The notes beneath the pieces are model-generated. The model did not search any database. It had not been told where the DNA came from and saw only the letters and a program-made list of their open reading frames with translations. From Betaproteobacteria bacterium (lineage in GTDB: Bacteria; Pseudomonadota; Gammaproteobacteria; Burkholderiales; Rhodocyclaceae): a DNA stretch of 64,000 bases. Location: NCBI GenBank assembly GCA_016720065.1, contig JADJXY010000001.1, positions 62,001 to 126,000 on the forward strand, given 5' to 3'. Made by a program: the position numbers and the translations under genes. Of this stretch, positions 23,308-32,847 are shown piece by piece (the stretch's first letter is position 1; each line of letters begins with the position of its first letter).

Positions 23308-24216
23308 TTATAGCGCGGCCGCTCCGTCGCCCCCCAGACGCACCGCACAGAGCGCTTCCACAGCCGGGTGGGCGAGGCGGCGGGCATTGGCGATGGCAAA
23401 GATCTGCTCACTCACGCCCTGCAGAGGGCCGACCGGATGAGCCCCCAGTTCGGTGGCGACCGTGGCGGCCAGTTCCAGGGGGGCAGGGAAGAGGCCCAGG
23501 CCGGAGCGGCCGAAGGTTTGCAGCAGGGCGCTGTCCTCGAATTCGCCCACGATGTCGGGCTCGATCCCTGCCTCGTCCAGCCAGAGGTCGATCTGGTCCC
23601 GCAGGCGATTGTGACGGGTGGGGAGAAGCAGAGGGGCGGCGGTGAGGCTAGCCGGGAAACCCGGCCGCAGGGCATCGGCGAGGGGCGGCGTGCCGAAGAG
23701 GCCGACCGCCAGCTCGCCCAGGGAGTGACTGTGGAGGCGCAGATTGCCGCCGCCCGGGGCGGGACGGTCGGTGAGGACGACATCCAGACGATGCACCGCC
23801 AGATCGGCGAGCAGATCCTCGAATTCGCCCTCGTGGCACACCAGGCGCAGGCGGGCCGGCGGGGCCTGGACCTCGGCCAGGAGCCGCTGGGCGACGAGCT
23901 TGGGCAGGCCGTCGGAGACGCCGGCCACCAGACGCAGACGTTCCGGACCTTCAGGGCGGGCGAGATGCTCCTCCAACTGGTCCCCGAGCTGAAAAATGCG
24001 GTCCGCGTAGTTCAGGGCGCTGCGTCCGGCCTCGGTGAGGGCCAGGCCACGTCCCTGTGCGGCGAAGAGAGAGCGGCCCAGGGAGCGCTCCAGGACGGCG
24101 ATCTGGCCGCTGACTGTCTGGATGGCGACCCCCAGGCGCTCGGCTGCTCGAGTCAGGCTGCCTTCCTGCGCCGCGACCCAGAAGTAGTGCAGGTGCTTGT
24201 AATTGAGCCTGGGCAT
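23308..24216 (-). CDS. nhaR: LysR-type regulator, NhaR-like
   Basis: Transcription factor of 302 residues. The N-terminal winged helix (about 4-65) reads LNYKHLHYFWVAAQEGSLTRAAERLGV and IQTVSGQI, which is characteristic of the NhaR branch. The effector domain follows to about 295. NhaR proteins respond to sodium and pH and switch on antiporter or polysaccharide genes, but no nhaA-like gene is in the window. I chose the ATG at 24216 because the conserved protein starts there; a TTG at 24246 would add ten residues. It is divergent from htpX over a spacer holding a clear dyad. Confidence 0.87.
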   Translation of the reverse strand: MPRLNYKHLHYFWVAAQEGSLTRAAERLGVAIQTVSGQIAVLERSLGRSLFAAQGRGLALTEAGRSALNYADRIFQLGDQLEEHLARPEGPERLRLVAGVSDGLPKLVAQRLLAEVQAPPARLRLVCHEGEFEDLLADLAVHRLDVVLTDRPAPGGGNLRLHSHSLGELAVGLFGTPPLADALRPGFPASLTAAPLLLPTRHNRLRDQIDLWLDEAGIEPDIVGEFEDSALLQTFGRSGLGLFPAPLELAATVATELGAHPVGPLQGVSEQIFAIANARRLAHPAVEALCAVRLGGDGAAAL

Positions 24217-24250
24217 TGCTTCTGAAAATTTCGAATCGTTGTTCAATTTT

Positions 24251-24269
24251 AATCCGATTTATTCGGATT
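24251..24269. promoter_or_regulatory. Dyad in the nhaR-htpX divergent spacer
   Basis: AATCCGA (24251-24257) and TCGGATT (24263-24269) are perfect inverted arms with a five-base AT spacer. The site sits between the divergent regulator and htpX genes. It is a good candidate for LysR-type binding and shared control. Confidence 0.5.
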
Positions 24270-24324
24270 GTTTCCCTGGAGTAAACTGCTCGCCGTGTCG
24301 TTCACCCTCCATCAGGAGATTTTC

Positions 24325-25197
24325 ATGAAACGTGTCATCCTCTTTCTCGTTACCAATCTGGCGGTCATGCTCGTTCTCGGGCTGGTCACCAGCCTTCTGG
24401 GCGTCAATCGCTTCCTCACCGCGAATGGGCTCAACCTCGGCATGCTGCTCGTCTTCGCCGGGGTCATCGGCTTCGGCGGCGCCTTCATTTCCCTCTGGAT
24501 GTCGAAGACCATGGCCAAGTGGAGCACCGGCGCCCAGGTCATCGAGACGCCGCGCAACTCGACCGAGTTCTGGCTGGTGGATACCGTCGGCCGATTGGCC
24601 CAGAAAGCCGGCCTGCCCATGCCGGAAGTGGCCATCTACGACGGCGAGCCCAATGCCTTCGCCACCGGCGCCACGCGCAACAGTTCGCTGGTGGCCGTCT
24701 CCACCGGCCTCCTGCAGGGGATGAGCCGGGAGGAAGTCGAGGCGGTGCTCGCCCACGAGGTCGCCCACATCGCCAATGGCGACATGGTGACGCTGACGCT
24801 GATCCAGGGGGTGGTCAATACCTTCGTGGTCTTCATTTCGCGGATCATCGGTTACGCGGTCGACTCCTTTCTGCGCAAGGGTGAGGAAAATAGCGGCCCG
24901 GGCATCGGCTACATGGTGACCAGCATGGTGTGCGAACTCGTCTTCGGTATCCTGGCTAGCATCGTCGTCATGTACTTTTCGCGCCAGCGTGAGTTTCGGG
25001 CCGACGCCGGCGCTGCCAGCCTGCTGGGAACGCCGCGGCCGATGATTGATGCCCTGCGTCGCCTGGGCGGTCTGCATACCGAGCCGCTGCCGCAAAACAT
25101 GGCGACGGCGGGCATTGCCGGTGGCAAGGGCTGGATCTCGCTGTTCTCCAGCCACCCGTCCCTGGAAGACCGCATCGCTGCGTTGAGCGCCCGCTGA
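24325..25197 (+). CDS. htpX: Membrane zinc protease HtpX
   Basis: Inner membrane M48 metalloprotease of 290 residues that degrades misfolded membrane proteins. The zinc site HEVAH is at 144-148, with the distant glutamate expected in REFRADAGAASLLG. Membrane segments lie at about 5-25, 36-58, 155-175 and 190-215, as in E. coli HtpX. AGGAG precedes the ATG by seven bases. In other proteobacteria it belongs to envelope stress responses (CpxR, sigma-E). No such box was identified here, although the spacer has a dyad. An incomplete hairpin follows the gene at 25256-25287. Confidence 0.97.
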   Translation: MKRVILFLVTNLAVMLVLGLVTSLLGVNRFLTANGLNLGMLLVFAGVIGFGGAFISLWMSKTMAKWSTGAQVIETPRNSTEFWLVDTVGRLAQKAGLPMPEVAIYDGEPNAFATGATRNSSLVAVSTGLLQGMSREEVEAVLAHEVAHIANGDMVTLTLIQGVVNTFVVFISRIIGYAVDSFLRKGEENSGPGIGYMVTSMVCELVFGILASIVVMYFSRQREFRADAGAASLLGTPRPMIDALRRLGGLHTEPLPQNMATAGIAGGKGWISLFSSHPSLEDRIAALSAR

Positions 25198-25255
25198 CCG
25201 CCTGGCGCCGCAGAGGACGGCGACAAGAGGAAAGCGAGGCCGACCGGGGTTCGCC

Positions 25256-25290
25256 AGGCCGGGTCGAGAAGGTTTTCGGCCCGGCCTATT
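25256..25290 (+). terminator. Possible terminator after htpX
   Basis: AGGCCGGG and CCCGGCCT pair over eight bases around a 16-base loop. The following sequence (ATTACTTTAG) has no clear T run, so termination would be weak. Confidence 0.4.
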
Positions 25291-25396
25291 ACTTTAGTAA
25301 GTGTGGTGCACTTCACGGGCTCCCCAGGGAGGGGCGCCCTACAATCGCAACTGTCATTGAGTTGGGGCCTGGGTCCCGAAAGTTGCGAACGTGGTC

Positions 25397-26308
25397 ATGA
25401 TGAATTTGGGCGAGCAAGCGATGCTGTCCTCGTCGGTGGACATGCAGGAAGGGATTGCCCGCCTCTCCCGGGGGAGCTATTTCCGGGAGGCCTCCCTGGA
25501 AATGACGCTCAGTATTCTCACCGAGTCGGCAGCCGCTGCAACGGGCGTTGCGCGCGTCGGGATCTGGGCGCTTGCCGGCGAGCGCGACGAACTGCGCTGT
25601 CTGGAAGTATTCGAGCGTGCGTCCAATCGTCACAGCAGTGGCGAGTGCCTGGCGGCTGCGGACTATCCTGCATACTTTGCCGCCTTGCAGGGAGAGGGCG
25701 CCATCGTCGCCGATACCCCCTACCTGCATCCGGCGACTTGCGAACTGGCGGCGGATTATTTCCCGCAGCACGGTGTGTCGGCCCTCCTGGCGACGCCCAT
25801 TCATATCCGTGGCGAGTTTCAGGGGGTGATTGCCCTTGAGCAGGTTGGGCCGCGGCAGCCCTGGACCACCATGCATCGCATCTTTGCCCAGGCCATATCG
25901 AATCTGGTGACCCTGGCCCTGGTCGAGTTCGAGGCGGCGGAAGCCCGCAAGCAGGCCCAGACGGCCAGCGAGCGCCTGCGGGCCGTATTCGACGCCGCGC
26001 GCGATGCCATGCTGCTGGCGGACGGCGACACGGGCATCATCCTGGACGCCAATCAGCGGGCGGAGGCCCTGTTTGCCTTGCCGCGTGCGCGACTTATCGG
26101 GCGCCATCAGCGCCAGCTTCATCCCGCCGCCGAAGGCGAGCGCTGCGCAAGGGCCTTTCGCGAAGCCGTGTCGGGCCTTGCTCCCGACCCGGTCAGGGTT
26201 TCCATCCTGCGCGGAGATGGCGAGAGCCGTCCAGTGGAAATCCAGGCCGAAGTGGCCGATCTGGGGAACGGCCGCCGCTTGATCCTGGGGATATTCCGAC
26301 CGTTGTAG
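25397..26308 (+). CDS. GAF-PAS sensor protein without output domain
   Basis: Protein of 303 residues. A GAF domain covers about 30-175 (ILTESAAAATGVARVGIWAL through FQGVIALEQVG). A linker helix rich in Glu, Ala and Gln (176-198) leads into a PAS domain (about 190-300, opening RLRAVFDAARDAMLLADGDTG). It ends where a kinase, GGDEF or EAL domain would normally begin, and the stop is clean. A plain sensor that acts through protein contacts is possible, as is a shortened signalling protein. No good ribosome binding site marks the start; ATG codons at 25397 and 25400 and GTG at 25391 are all possible. Confidence 0.75.
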   Translation: MMNLGEQAMLSSSVDMQEGIARLSRGSYFREASLEMTLSILTESAAAATGVARVGIWALAGERDELRCLEVFERASNRHSSGECLAAADYPAYFAALQGEGAIVADTPYLHPATCELAADYFPQHGVSALLATPIHIRGEFQGVIALEQVGPRQPWTTMHRIFAQAISNLVTLALVEFEAAEARKQAQTASERLRAVFDAARDAMLLADGDTGIILDANQRAEALFALPRARLIGRHQRQLHPAAEGERCARAFREAVSGLAPDPVRVSILRGDGESRPVEIQAEVADLGNGRRLILGIFRPL

Positions 26309-26508
26309 CCTGCGAGACCCGCCGCAGGTCTTGGGCTCGGCTGCCGTGCGGGTCGTTTCCCTCGCCATGGCCCGAGCGATGGCTGCGCTTTGCGCCGTGA
26401 TCGTGCGCCTCTGGTCTCTGCGCTCGGGGGTGCCCAAACAATTCACAGGCTCGGATTACCCCTGGAGCAGGCCAGCGGGCGGTGTCGCCGGCTATGTGCC
26501 GGCTTCCG

Positions 26509-27297
26509 TCAGGGGTTTACCTGGTCGCGATCCCCGCCGGTCAGGCGTCCGATCAAGTCTTCCAGTTCGGCGATCAGGCCCAGGACCATGTTCCGGGGTT
26601 CCTCTGCCTCCAGGTCCACCCGTTCTCCGGCGCGCAGAGGCAGGGTGCGAACCAGTCGGCCCGCGGCGAGGGCAACGTCTCCCAGATCAAGGGCATCGGC
26701 GACCCGGGCCAGATCGGCGGCAGCGCGTTTGAGCGCCATGGGGTCCGGGGGGAGCGCGGCGCAGGCGAGGCGCATCTTCTCCAGGCACTCGTGGCCCTCT
26801 TCGGCGAACAGACGATCGAGCACGGGCGAGCGGGCGGGAGCTTCTCTTTCCTTGGCCACCCGCTCCAGGCGGGAGGCAAAATGCCGCGCCCGTTGCGGAA
26901 ACGCTTCATGTTCCAGGGCGTCCACCACAGCGAAGCACTCCACGGCAGCGCTGATTGCGGTGACTAGGCGGGAATTGCCGAGGCCGGCCGGTTCGTCGAG
27001 GCGGTCGGTGGCGCTGGCCACGGCCTCGCTCAAGGCGAGGCAGTCCACATCCTGCAAGGCCAGGGCAGCGGCGGAAAGCGCAAAGACCGCCGGGCGCAGC
27101 GCCGCCAATCCTCCTCCGTTCCGGTCGCTCCAGGCTGCCTGGACATCTGCCCAGGCCTGGTTCCAGTGTGCTGCTGCCTTGGCCGGAAAACGGGGATTCC
27201 TGGGCCTTGCCAGCAGGGGCAGAATGGCCGCCGTGGCTTCCAGCGTGGGCGCCAGGGCCGCCCGCGCGTCGTCACGGTCCGAATCGGACAGGGTCAT
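26509..27297 (-). CDS. Helical protein of unknown function, weakly HPt-like
   Basis: I do not recognise this 262-residue protein with certainty. It is alanine- and leucine-rich, without membrane segments or signal peptide, and probably all helical. Residues about 165-225 (LFAEEGHECLEKMRLACAAL, then LARVADALDLGDVALAAGRL) look like the helix pair of a histidine phosphotransfer domain. However, the phosphorylatable His and the following LKG are missing. The ATG overlaps the stop of the VOC gene by four bases (ATGA), so the two are coexpressed. A CheA/FimL-like scaffold without phosphotransfer is one reading, with low certainty. Confidence 0.72.
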   Translation of the reverse strand: MTLSDSDRDDARAALAPTLEATAAILPLLARPRNPRFPAKAAAHWNQAWADVQAAWSDRNGGGLAALRPAVFALSAAALALQDVDCLALSEAVASATDRLDEPAGLGNSRLVTAISAAVECFAVVDALEHEAFPQRARHFASRLERVAKEREAPARSPVLDRLFAEEGHECLEKMRLACAALPPDPMALKRAAADLARVADALDLGDVALAAGRLVRTLPLRAGERVDLEAEEPRNMVLGLIAELEDLIGRLTGGDRDQVNP

Positions 27298-27770
27298 GGA
27301 TTGGCGAAGCGATCAAGGGCCGCGACGACTTCTGGCGGCGCCTGGACGAGTTCGATGAGGACGCCTTCGCCGCTCAAGGGGAATTCCTCGTTGCCCTTGG
27401 GGTGGACGAAGCAGATGTCGAAGCCGGCCGCCCCGCGGCGTATGCCTCCGGGCGCGAAGCGCAGGCCCTGCCCGGAAAGCCAGGTCACGGCGGCGGGCAG
27501 ATCGTCAACCCACAGGCCGATGTGGTTGAGCGGCGTGGCGTGGACGGCAGGTTTCTTTTCAGGATCGAGGGGCTGCATCAGATCGACCTCGACCTTGCCG
27601 GGACCGCTGCCCAGGGCACAGATGTCTTCGTCCACATTCTCCCTCTCGCTCACGAAATTGCCCGTGGGCGCCAATCCGAACAGATCGACCCACAGTGTGC
27701 GCAGGCGGTCCTTGGAAGGAGCACCGATGGCGATCTGCTGCAGGCCGAGAACCTTGAAGGGGCGTTGCAT
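27294..27770 (-). CDS. VOC superfamily (glyoxalase-like) protein
   Basis: Protein of 158 residues made of two beta-alpha-beta-beta-beta units. The first begins VLGLQQIAIGAP and the second LNHIGLWVDDLPAAVTWL. Likely metal ligands are H82 in the second unit and E139 in VLIELVQ. Such proteins include lactoylglutathione lyases, methylmalonyl-CoA epimerases and dioxygenases. Nothing nearby picks one of these. It is the first gene of a two-gene unit with the helical protein, read from a promoter at the end of lgt. Confidence 0.85.
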   Translation of the reverse strand: MQRPFKVLGLQQIAIGAPSKDRLRTLWVDLFGLAPTGNFVSERENVDEDICALGSGPGKVEVDLMQPLDPEKKPAVHATPLNHIGLWVDDLPAAVTWLSGQGLRFAPGGIRRGAAGFDICFVHPKGNEEFPLSGEGVLIELVQAPPEVVAALDRFANP

Positions 27771-27802
27771 GGCCGAATTCTCCCGTGACTTGATAATTCA
27801 TA

Positions 27803-27831
27803 ATTATAATAACTTCCCGGGGCGCGGTCAC
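27803..27831 (-). promoter_or_regulatory. Sigma70 promoter of the VOC gene unit
   Basis: On the minus strand GTGACC (27831-27826) and a perfect TATAAT (27808-27803) are 17 bases apart within an unusually AT-rich stretch. The -35 box overlaps the lgt stop codon. Transcription would begin about 26 bases before the ATG at 27770. Confidence 0.55.
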
Positions 27832-28622
27832 GCCTGGCGGGATGAACGGCTGCAGGCAAGGAGGAGCAGGCCGGCGGCGACCATGGGCAGCGAAAGCCAC
27901 TGCCCCATGCTGATCGTGTAGGAATGCCCGAAAATGCCAGCGTCGGGTTCGCGGAAATATTCGGTCAGGAAGCGAAAAATGCCGTAGCCGATGAGAAAGG
28001 CGCCGGAGATTGCTCCCCTGGGTCGTTTCCGTCCGGAGTACAACCAAAGGAGCGCGAACAGTGCGAGTCCTTCCAGGCCGACGTGGTACAACTGCGAAGG
28101 GTGCCGTGGCACTGCATCGCCGGCCTGAGGGAAGATCATGGCCCAGGGCAGGCCAGGGTCGGCCGGTCTGCCCCAGAGTTCGCCATTGATAAAATTGCCC
28201 AGGCGGCCGGCGGCGAGGCCGAGGGGCACGAGCGGTGCGATGAAGTCGGTGACGTCAAGCCAAGGTCTGTCATGCTTCCTCGACCACAGCGCCATGGCGA
28301 CCAGCACGCCAAGAAAACCGCCGTGAAAGCTCATGCCCCCCTTCCATACGGCCAGGATTTCCAGCGGGTTGGCGAGGTAGTGGCCGGGCTCGTAGAACAG
28401 GATCTGGCCCAATCGCCCGCCGAGAATCACCCCCAGGACGCCGTAGAAGAGGAGGTCGTCCAGTTGCTCCAGGGTCCAGTCCCCGTGCACACCACGCCCA
28501 ATGCGGTGGCGGCCGAGGAGATAGAACTGGGCGAAGGCCACCAGGTACATGAGGCCATACCAGCGTACGGCAAGGGGGCCGAGGGAAAGCGCCACTGGGT
28601 CGAATTGGGGGTGCAGGAGCAT
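27828..28622 (-). CDS. lgt: Prolipoprotein diacylglyceryl transferase
   Basis: Inner membrane enzyme of 264 residues that transfers diacylglycerol from phosphatidylglycerol to the lipobox cysteine of prolipoproteins. The Lgt signature GRLGNFINGELWGR lies at 139-152, and the essential histidine is H100 in MSFHGG. About seven membrane helices are visible. The ATG at 28622 begins the conserved MLLHPQFDPVALSLG; the upstream frame extension has no support. It is divergent from ilvD with a 73-base spacer. Confidence 0.97.
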   Translation of the reverse strand: MLLHPQFDPVALSLGPLAVRWYGLMYLVAFAQFYLLGRHRIGRGVHGDWTLEQLDDLLFYGVLGVILGGRLGQILFYEPGHYLANPLEILAVWKGGMSFHGGFLGVLVAMALWSRKHDRPWLDVTDFIAPLVPLGLAAGRLGNFINGELWGRPADPGLPWAMIFPQAGDAVPRHPSQLYHVGLEGLALFALLWLYSGRKRPRGAISGAFLIGYGIFRFLTEYFREPDAGIFGHSYTISMGQWLSLPMVAAGLLLLACSRSSRQA

Positions 28623-28664
28623 CGGGGAAAGGGTTTCGGCTAGAATTGGCCGATTATAGTCGCG

Positions 28665-28678
28665 GCCGCTCGAGCGGC
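28665..28678. promoter_or_regulatory. Perfect palindrome in the ilvD leader
   Basis: GCCGCTCGAGCGGC is a 14-base perfect palindrome ending 17 bases before the ilvD ATG. It could be a regulator site or an RNA hairpin near the ribosome binding site. A TATAGT box lies just upstream at 28655-28660. Confidence 0.4.
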
Positions 28679-28695
28679 TTTGTACGGAGTCTGTC

Positions 28696-30552
28696 ATGCC
28701 CCACTATCGTTCCCGCACTTCCACCCATGGCCGCAACATGGCCGGCGCCCGCGCCCTCTGGCGCGCCACCGGCATGAAGGATGGCGATTTCGGCAAGCCC
28801 ATCATCGCCGTCGTCAATTCCTTCACCCAGTTCGTGCCGGGGCATGTCCACCTCAAGGACCTCGGCCAGCTGGTGGCGCGAGAGATCGAAGCGGCGGGCG
28901 GCATCGCCAAGGAATTCAATACTGTTGCCATCGACGACGGCATCGCCATGGGCCACGGTGGCATGCTCTACAGCCTGCCTTCCCGTGACCTGATCGCCGA
29001 TTCCGTCGAGTACATGTGCAACGCCCACTGCGCCGACGCCATGGTGTGCATCTCCAACTGCGACAAGATCACCCCGGGCATGCTGATGGCCGCTCTGCGC
29101 CTCAACATCCCCGCCGTCTTCGTTTCCGGCGGCCCCATGGAGGCGGGCAAGGTGAAATGGGAAGGCAAGACCATCGCGGTGGACCTCATCGACGCCATGA
29201 TCAAGGCCGGCGACACCAAAGTATCGGATGCCGAGGTAGAAAGTTTCGAGCGTTCCGCTTGCCCCACCTGCGGCTCCTGTTCCGGCATGTTCACCGCCAA
29301 TTCCATGAACTGCCTGACCGAAGCCCTGGGTCTAAGCCTGCCCGGTAACGGCACCGTCGTCGCCACCCACGCCGATCGCAAGGAGCTCTTCCTCAAGGCG
29401 GGCCGCACCGCGGTTGAGCTGTGCAAGCGCTACTACGAGCAGGACGATGTCACGGTTCTGCCCCGTTCCATCGCCACCAAGGCGGCCTTCGAAAATGCCA
29501 TGGCCCTGGATGTGGCCATGGGGGGCTCCACCAATACCGTGCTGCACATCCTGGCTGCGGCCCAGGAGGCGGGGGTCGATTTCACCATGCGCGACATCGA
29601 CGCCATTTCGCGCAAGGTACCTTGCCTGTGCAAGGTAGCGCCTGCCACCCAGGACTACCACATCGAGGACGTGCACCGGGCCGGGGGCATCATGGGCATT
29701 CTGGGCGAACTGGACCGCGCTGGACTCCTCCAGCGTGACGTCCCGACGGTGCATACCAAGACCCTGGGCCAAGCCATCGACCGCTGGGACGTGGTGCGCG
29801 AGCACGACCTCAAGATTCACCAGTTCTTCAAGGCGGCCCCTGGCGGAGTCCCCACCCAGACGGCCTTTTCCCAGGATCGCCGCTATAACGAACTGGACCT
29901 GGACCGCACCCACGGCTGTATCCGCAACGCCGCCAATGCTTATTCCAAAGAAGGTGGCCTGGCCGTACTGCATGGCAACATCGCCCGCGATGGCTGTATC
30001 GTCAAGACCGCCGGCGTCGATGAATCCATCTGGATATTCACCGGCAGGGCCCGCGTCTACGAAAGCCAGGACGCTGCCGTGGAAGGCATTCTCGGTGGCG
30101 AAGTGGTCGCCGGCGACGTCGTGGTCATCCGCTACGAAGGTCCCAAGGGCGGCCCGGGGATGCAGGAAATGCTCTACCCCACTTCTTATCTGAAGTCCCG
30201 TGGTCTAGGCAAAGAATGCGCATTGCTCACCGACGGGCGCTTCTCCGGAGGCACCTCCGGCCTGTCCATCGGCCACGCTTCGCCAGAAGCGGCGGATGGC
30301 GGCGCCATAGGCCTCATCGAAACCGGCGACAGCATCGAAATCGACATCCCCGCTCGCCGCATCCACTTGGCCATTTCGGACGCCGAACTGGGCAAGCGTC
30401 GGGCGGCCATGGAGGCGAAGGGAACTGCCGCCTGGAAGCCCGCTCAGCGTGAGCGCCTGGTGTCTGCCGCCCTCCAGGCCTACGCACTCATGACCACCTC
30501 CGCGGACAAGGGCGCGGTGCGCGACGTGAGCCAGATCGAGCGTCGTCGTTGA
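28696..30552 (+). CDS. ilvD: Dihydroxy-acid dehydratase
   Basis: Iron-sulfur enzyme of 618 residues that dehydrates 2,3-dihydroxy-3-methylvalerate and 2,3-dihydroxyisovalerate in isoleucine and valine synthesis. Cluster cysteines are C122 in SNCDKITPGM and C195 in CPTCGSCSGMF, matching E. coli numbering. The C-terminal half holds TDGRFSGGTSGLSIGHASPEA. Length agrees with the 616-residue E. coli protein, which belongs to the oxygen-sensitive 4Fe-4S type. It appears monocistronic and divergent from lgt. Confidence 0.98.
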   Translation: MPHYRSRTSTHGRNMAGARALWRATGMKDGDFGKPIIAVVNSFTQFVPGHVHLKDLGQLVAREIEAAGGIAKEFNTVAIDDGIAMGHGGMLYSLPSRDLIADSVEYMCNAHCADAMVCISNCDKITPGMLMAALRLNIPAVFVSGGPMEAGKVKWEGKTIAVDLIDAMIKAGDTKVSDAEVESFERSACPTCGSCSGMFTANSMNCLTEALGLSLPGNGTVVATHADRKELFLKAGRTAVELCKRYYEQDDVTVLPRSIATKAAFENAMALDVAMGGSTNTVLHILAAAQEAGVDFTMRDIDAISRKVPCLCKVAPATQDYHIEDVHRAGGIMGILGELDRAGLLQRDVPTVHTKTLGQAIDRWDVVREHDLKIHQFFKAAPGGVPTQTAFSQDRRYNELDLDRTHGCIRNAANAYSKEGGLAVLHGNIARDGCIVKTAGVDESIWIFTGRARVYESQDAAVEGILGGEVVAGDVVVIRYEGPKGGPGMQEMLYPTSYLKSRGLGKECALLTDGRFSGGTSGLSIGHASPEAADGGAIGLIETGDSIEIDIPARRIHLAISDAELGKRRAAMEAKGTAAWKPAQRERLVSAALQAYALMTTSADKGAVRDVSQIERRR

Positions 30553-30594
30553 GCGGTGTCAAGGCTGCTGGCCCGTTGATTGCGCCGTATCGTC

Positions 30595-30626
30595 AACGCG
30601 CGGCGACGAAGGCGCGTTAAGCTTTT
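30595..30626 (+). terminator. Possible terminator after ilvD
   Basis: AACGCGC (30595-30601) pairs with GCGCGTT (30612-30618) around a ten-base loop, followed by AAGCTTTT. The stem is sound but the T tract is short and displaced. Confidence 0.45.
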
Positions 30627-30723
30627 GCCGTCGCTGTCTCGTTCCCTTGCGTGCTTTCGCGCACCGGTAAAAGGGCTTATCATCGGCGGCGCTTGTTTAC
30701 CAACCGACAGATGGAGCGAATAA

Positions 30724-31029
30724 ATGAAAGCAATCTACGTTGCGATGATGGCCGCCGGTATCGTCATGGCTGGTCAGGTCCAAGCCGACGAGGCGCTGGC
30801 CAAGGCCAAGAACTGCATGTCCTGCCACGCCGTCGACAAAAAGCTGGTTGGCCCTGCCTATAAGGATGTCGCGGCCAAGTACAAGGGTGACGCCAAGGCT
30901 CCTGCTGCCCTGGCTGCCAAGATCAAGGCGGGTGGCAAGGGTGCCTGGGGTGAAGTTCCCATGCCCCCCAACAACGTCACCGAGGACGAGGCCAAGAAAC
31001 TGGCTGCCTGGGTTCTGTCCCAGAAGTAA
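30724..31029 (+). CDS. Periplasmic class I c-type cytochrome (c551/c552-like)
   Basis: Electron carrier of 101 residues. A signal peptide ends at VQA (residues 19-21) and the mature protein has about 80 residues. Heme is attached at C31-MS-C34-H35, and the likely sixth ligand is M80 in EVPMPPN. Sequence and size fit cytochrome c551, which donates electrons to nitrite reductase or terminal oxidases. GAGCG and AT-rich sequence precede the ATG. A perfect terminator follows, so it is a single-gene unit. Confidence 0.93.
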   Translation: MKAIYVAMMAAGIVMAGQVQADEALAKAKNCMSCHAVDKKLVGPAYKDVAAKYKGDAKAPAALAAKIKAGGKGAWGEVPMPPNNVTEDEAKKLAAWVLSQK

Positions 31030-31045
31030 GTTCGGCACGCCCAGC

Positions 31046-31074
31046 AAGACCGGCTTTGGCCGGTCTTTTTGTTT
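31046..31074 (+). terminator. Rho-independent terminator of the cytochrome gene
   Basis: AAGACCGGC and GCCGGTCTT form a perfect nine-base stem with a TTTG loop, then TTTGTTT. It lies 16 bases after the stop codon. Confidence 0.92.
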
Positions 31075-31095
31075 GTGGGGTGGCAGCAAAACCCG

Positions 31096-31124
31096 TTGAC
31101 AGGCTTTCTGGGCATCTGGATAAT
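31096..31124 (+). promoter_or_regulatory. Sigma70 promoter of the tRNA-tuf unit
   Basis: A perfect TTGACA (31096-31101) is followed after 17 bases by GATAAT (31119-31124). Expected start is near 31131, about seven bases before tRNA-Tyr. It should drive the tRNAs and tuf. Confidence 0.85.
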
Positions 31125-31137
31125 CGCGGGTTCTCTC

Positions 31138-31222
<85 letters not shown>

Positions 31223-31269
31223 GTAAGTTGTCGTAGTACCTTGTGGTGCGGTGCGAAGAGAGCGTTTAA

Positions 31270-31343
31270 GCGGGTGTAGCTCAATGGTAGAGCTGAAGCC
31301 TTCCAAGCTTAAGACGAGGGTTCGATTCCCTTCACCCGCTCCA
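31270..31343 (+). tRNA. tRNA-Gly (TCC)
   Basis: A 74-base tRNA. Acceptor GCGGGTG pairs with CACCCGC, the anticodon loop is CTTCCAA, the T loop is TTCGATT and CCA is encoded. Confidence 0.97.
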
Positions 31344-31373
31344 TCGTGCTGTGGCTGAAGTTTTCTGAGGTAG

Positions 31374-31448
<75 letters not shown>

Positions 31449-31498
31449 CCGACTGGCTGGTTCATTGTTGATTTTCTTGATTGATTTGGGGAAATGGT

Positions 31499-32693
<1,195 letters not shown>

Positions 32694-32710
32694 CTTAGCA
32701 ACAAACAAGG

Positions 32711-32738
32711 GCGCTCCGGGGAATCCGGGGCGCTTTGG
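32711..32738 (+). terminator. Weak hairpin between tuf and tRNA-Trp
   Basis: GCGCTCCGG and CCGGGGCGC can pair over nine bases with one G-T pair and a GGAAT loop, followed by TTTGG. It may partly terminate after tuf or mark the processing point before tRNA-Trp. Confidence 0.45.
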
Positions 32739-32750
32739 TGTCTCTGCTGC

Positions 32751-32826
32751 AGGGGTATAGCTCAATTGGCAGAGCGTCGGTCTCCAAAACCGAAGGTTGG
32801 GGGTTCGATTCCCTCTGCCCCTGCCA
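32751..32826 (+). tRNA. tRNA-Trp (CCA)
   Basis: A 76-base tRNA. Acceptor AGGGGTA pairs with TGCCCCT (one T-G pair), the anticodon loop is CTCCAAA and CCA is encoded. It sits between tuf and secE, as in many proteobacteria. Confidence 0.97.
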
Positions 32827-32847
32827 TTCTCTAGAAACGCGCATTCA

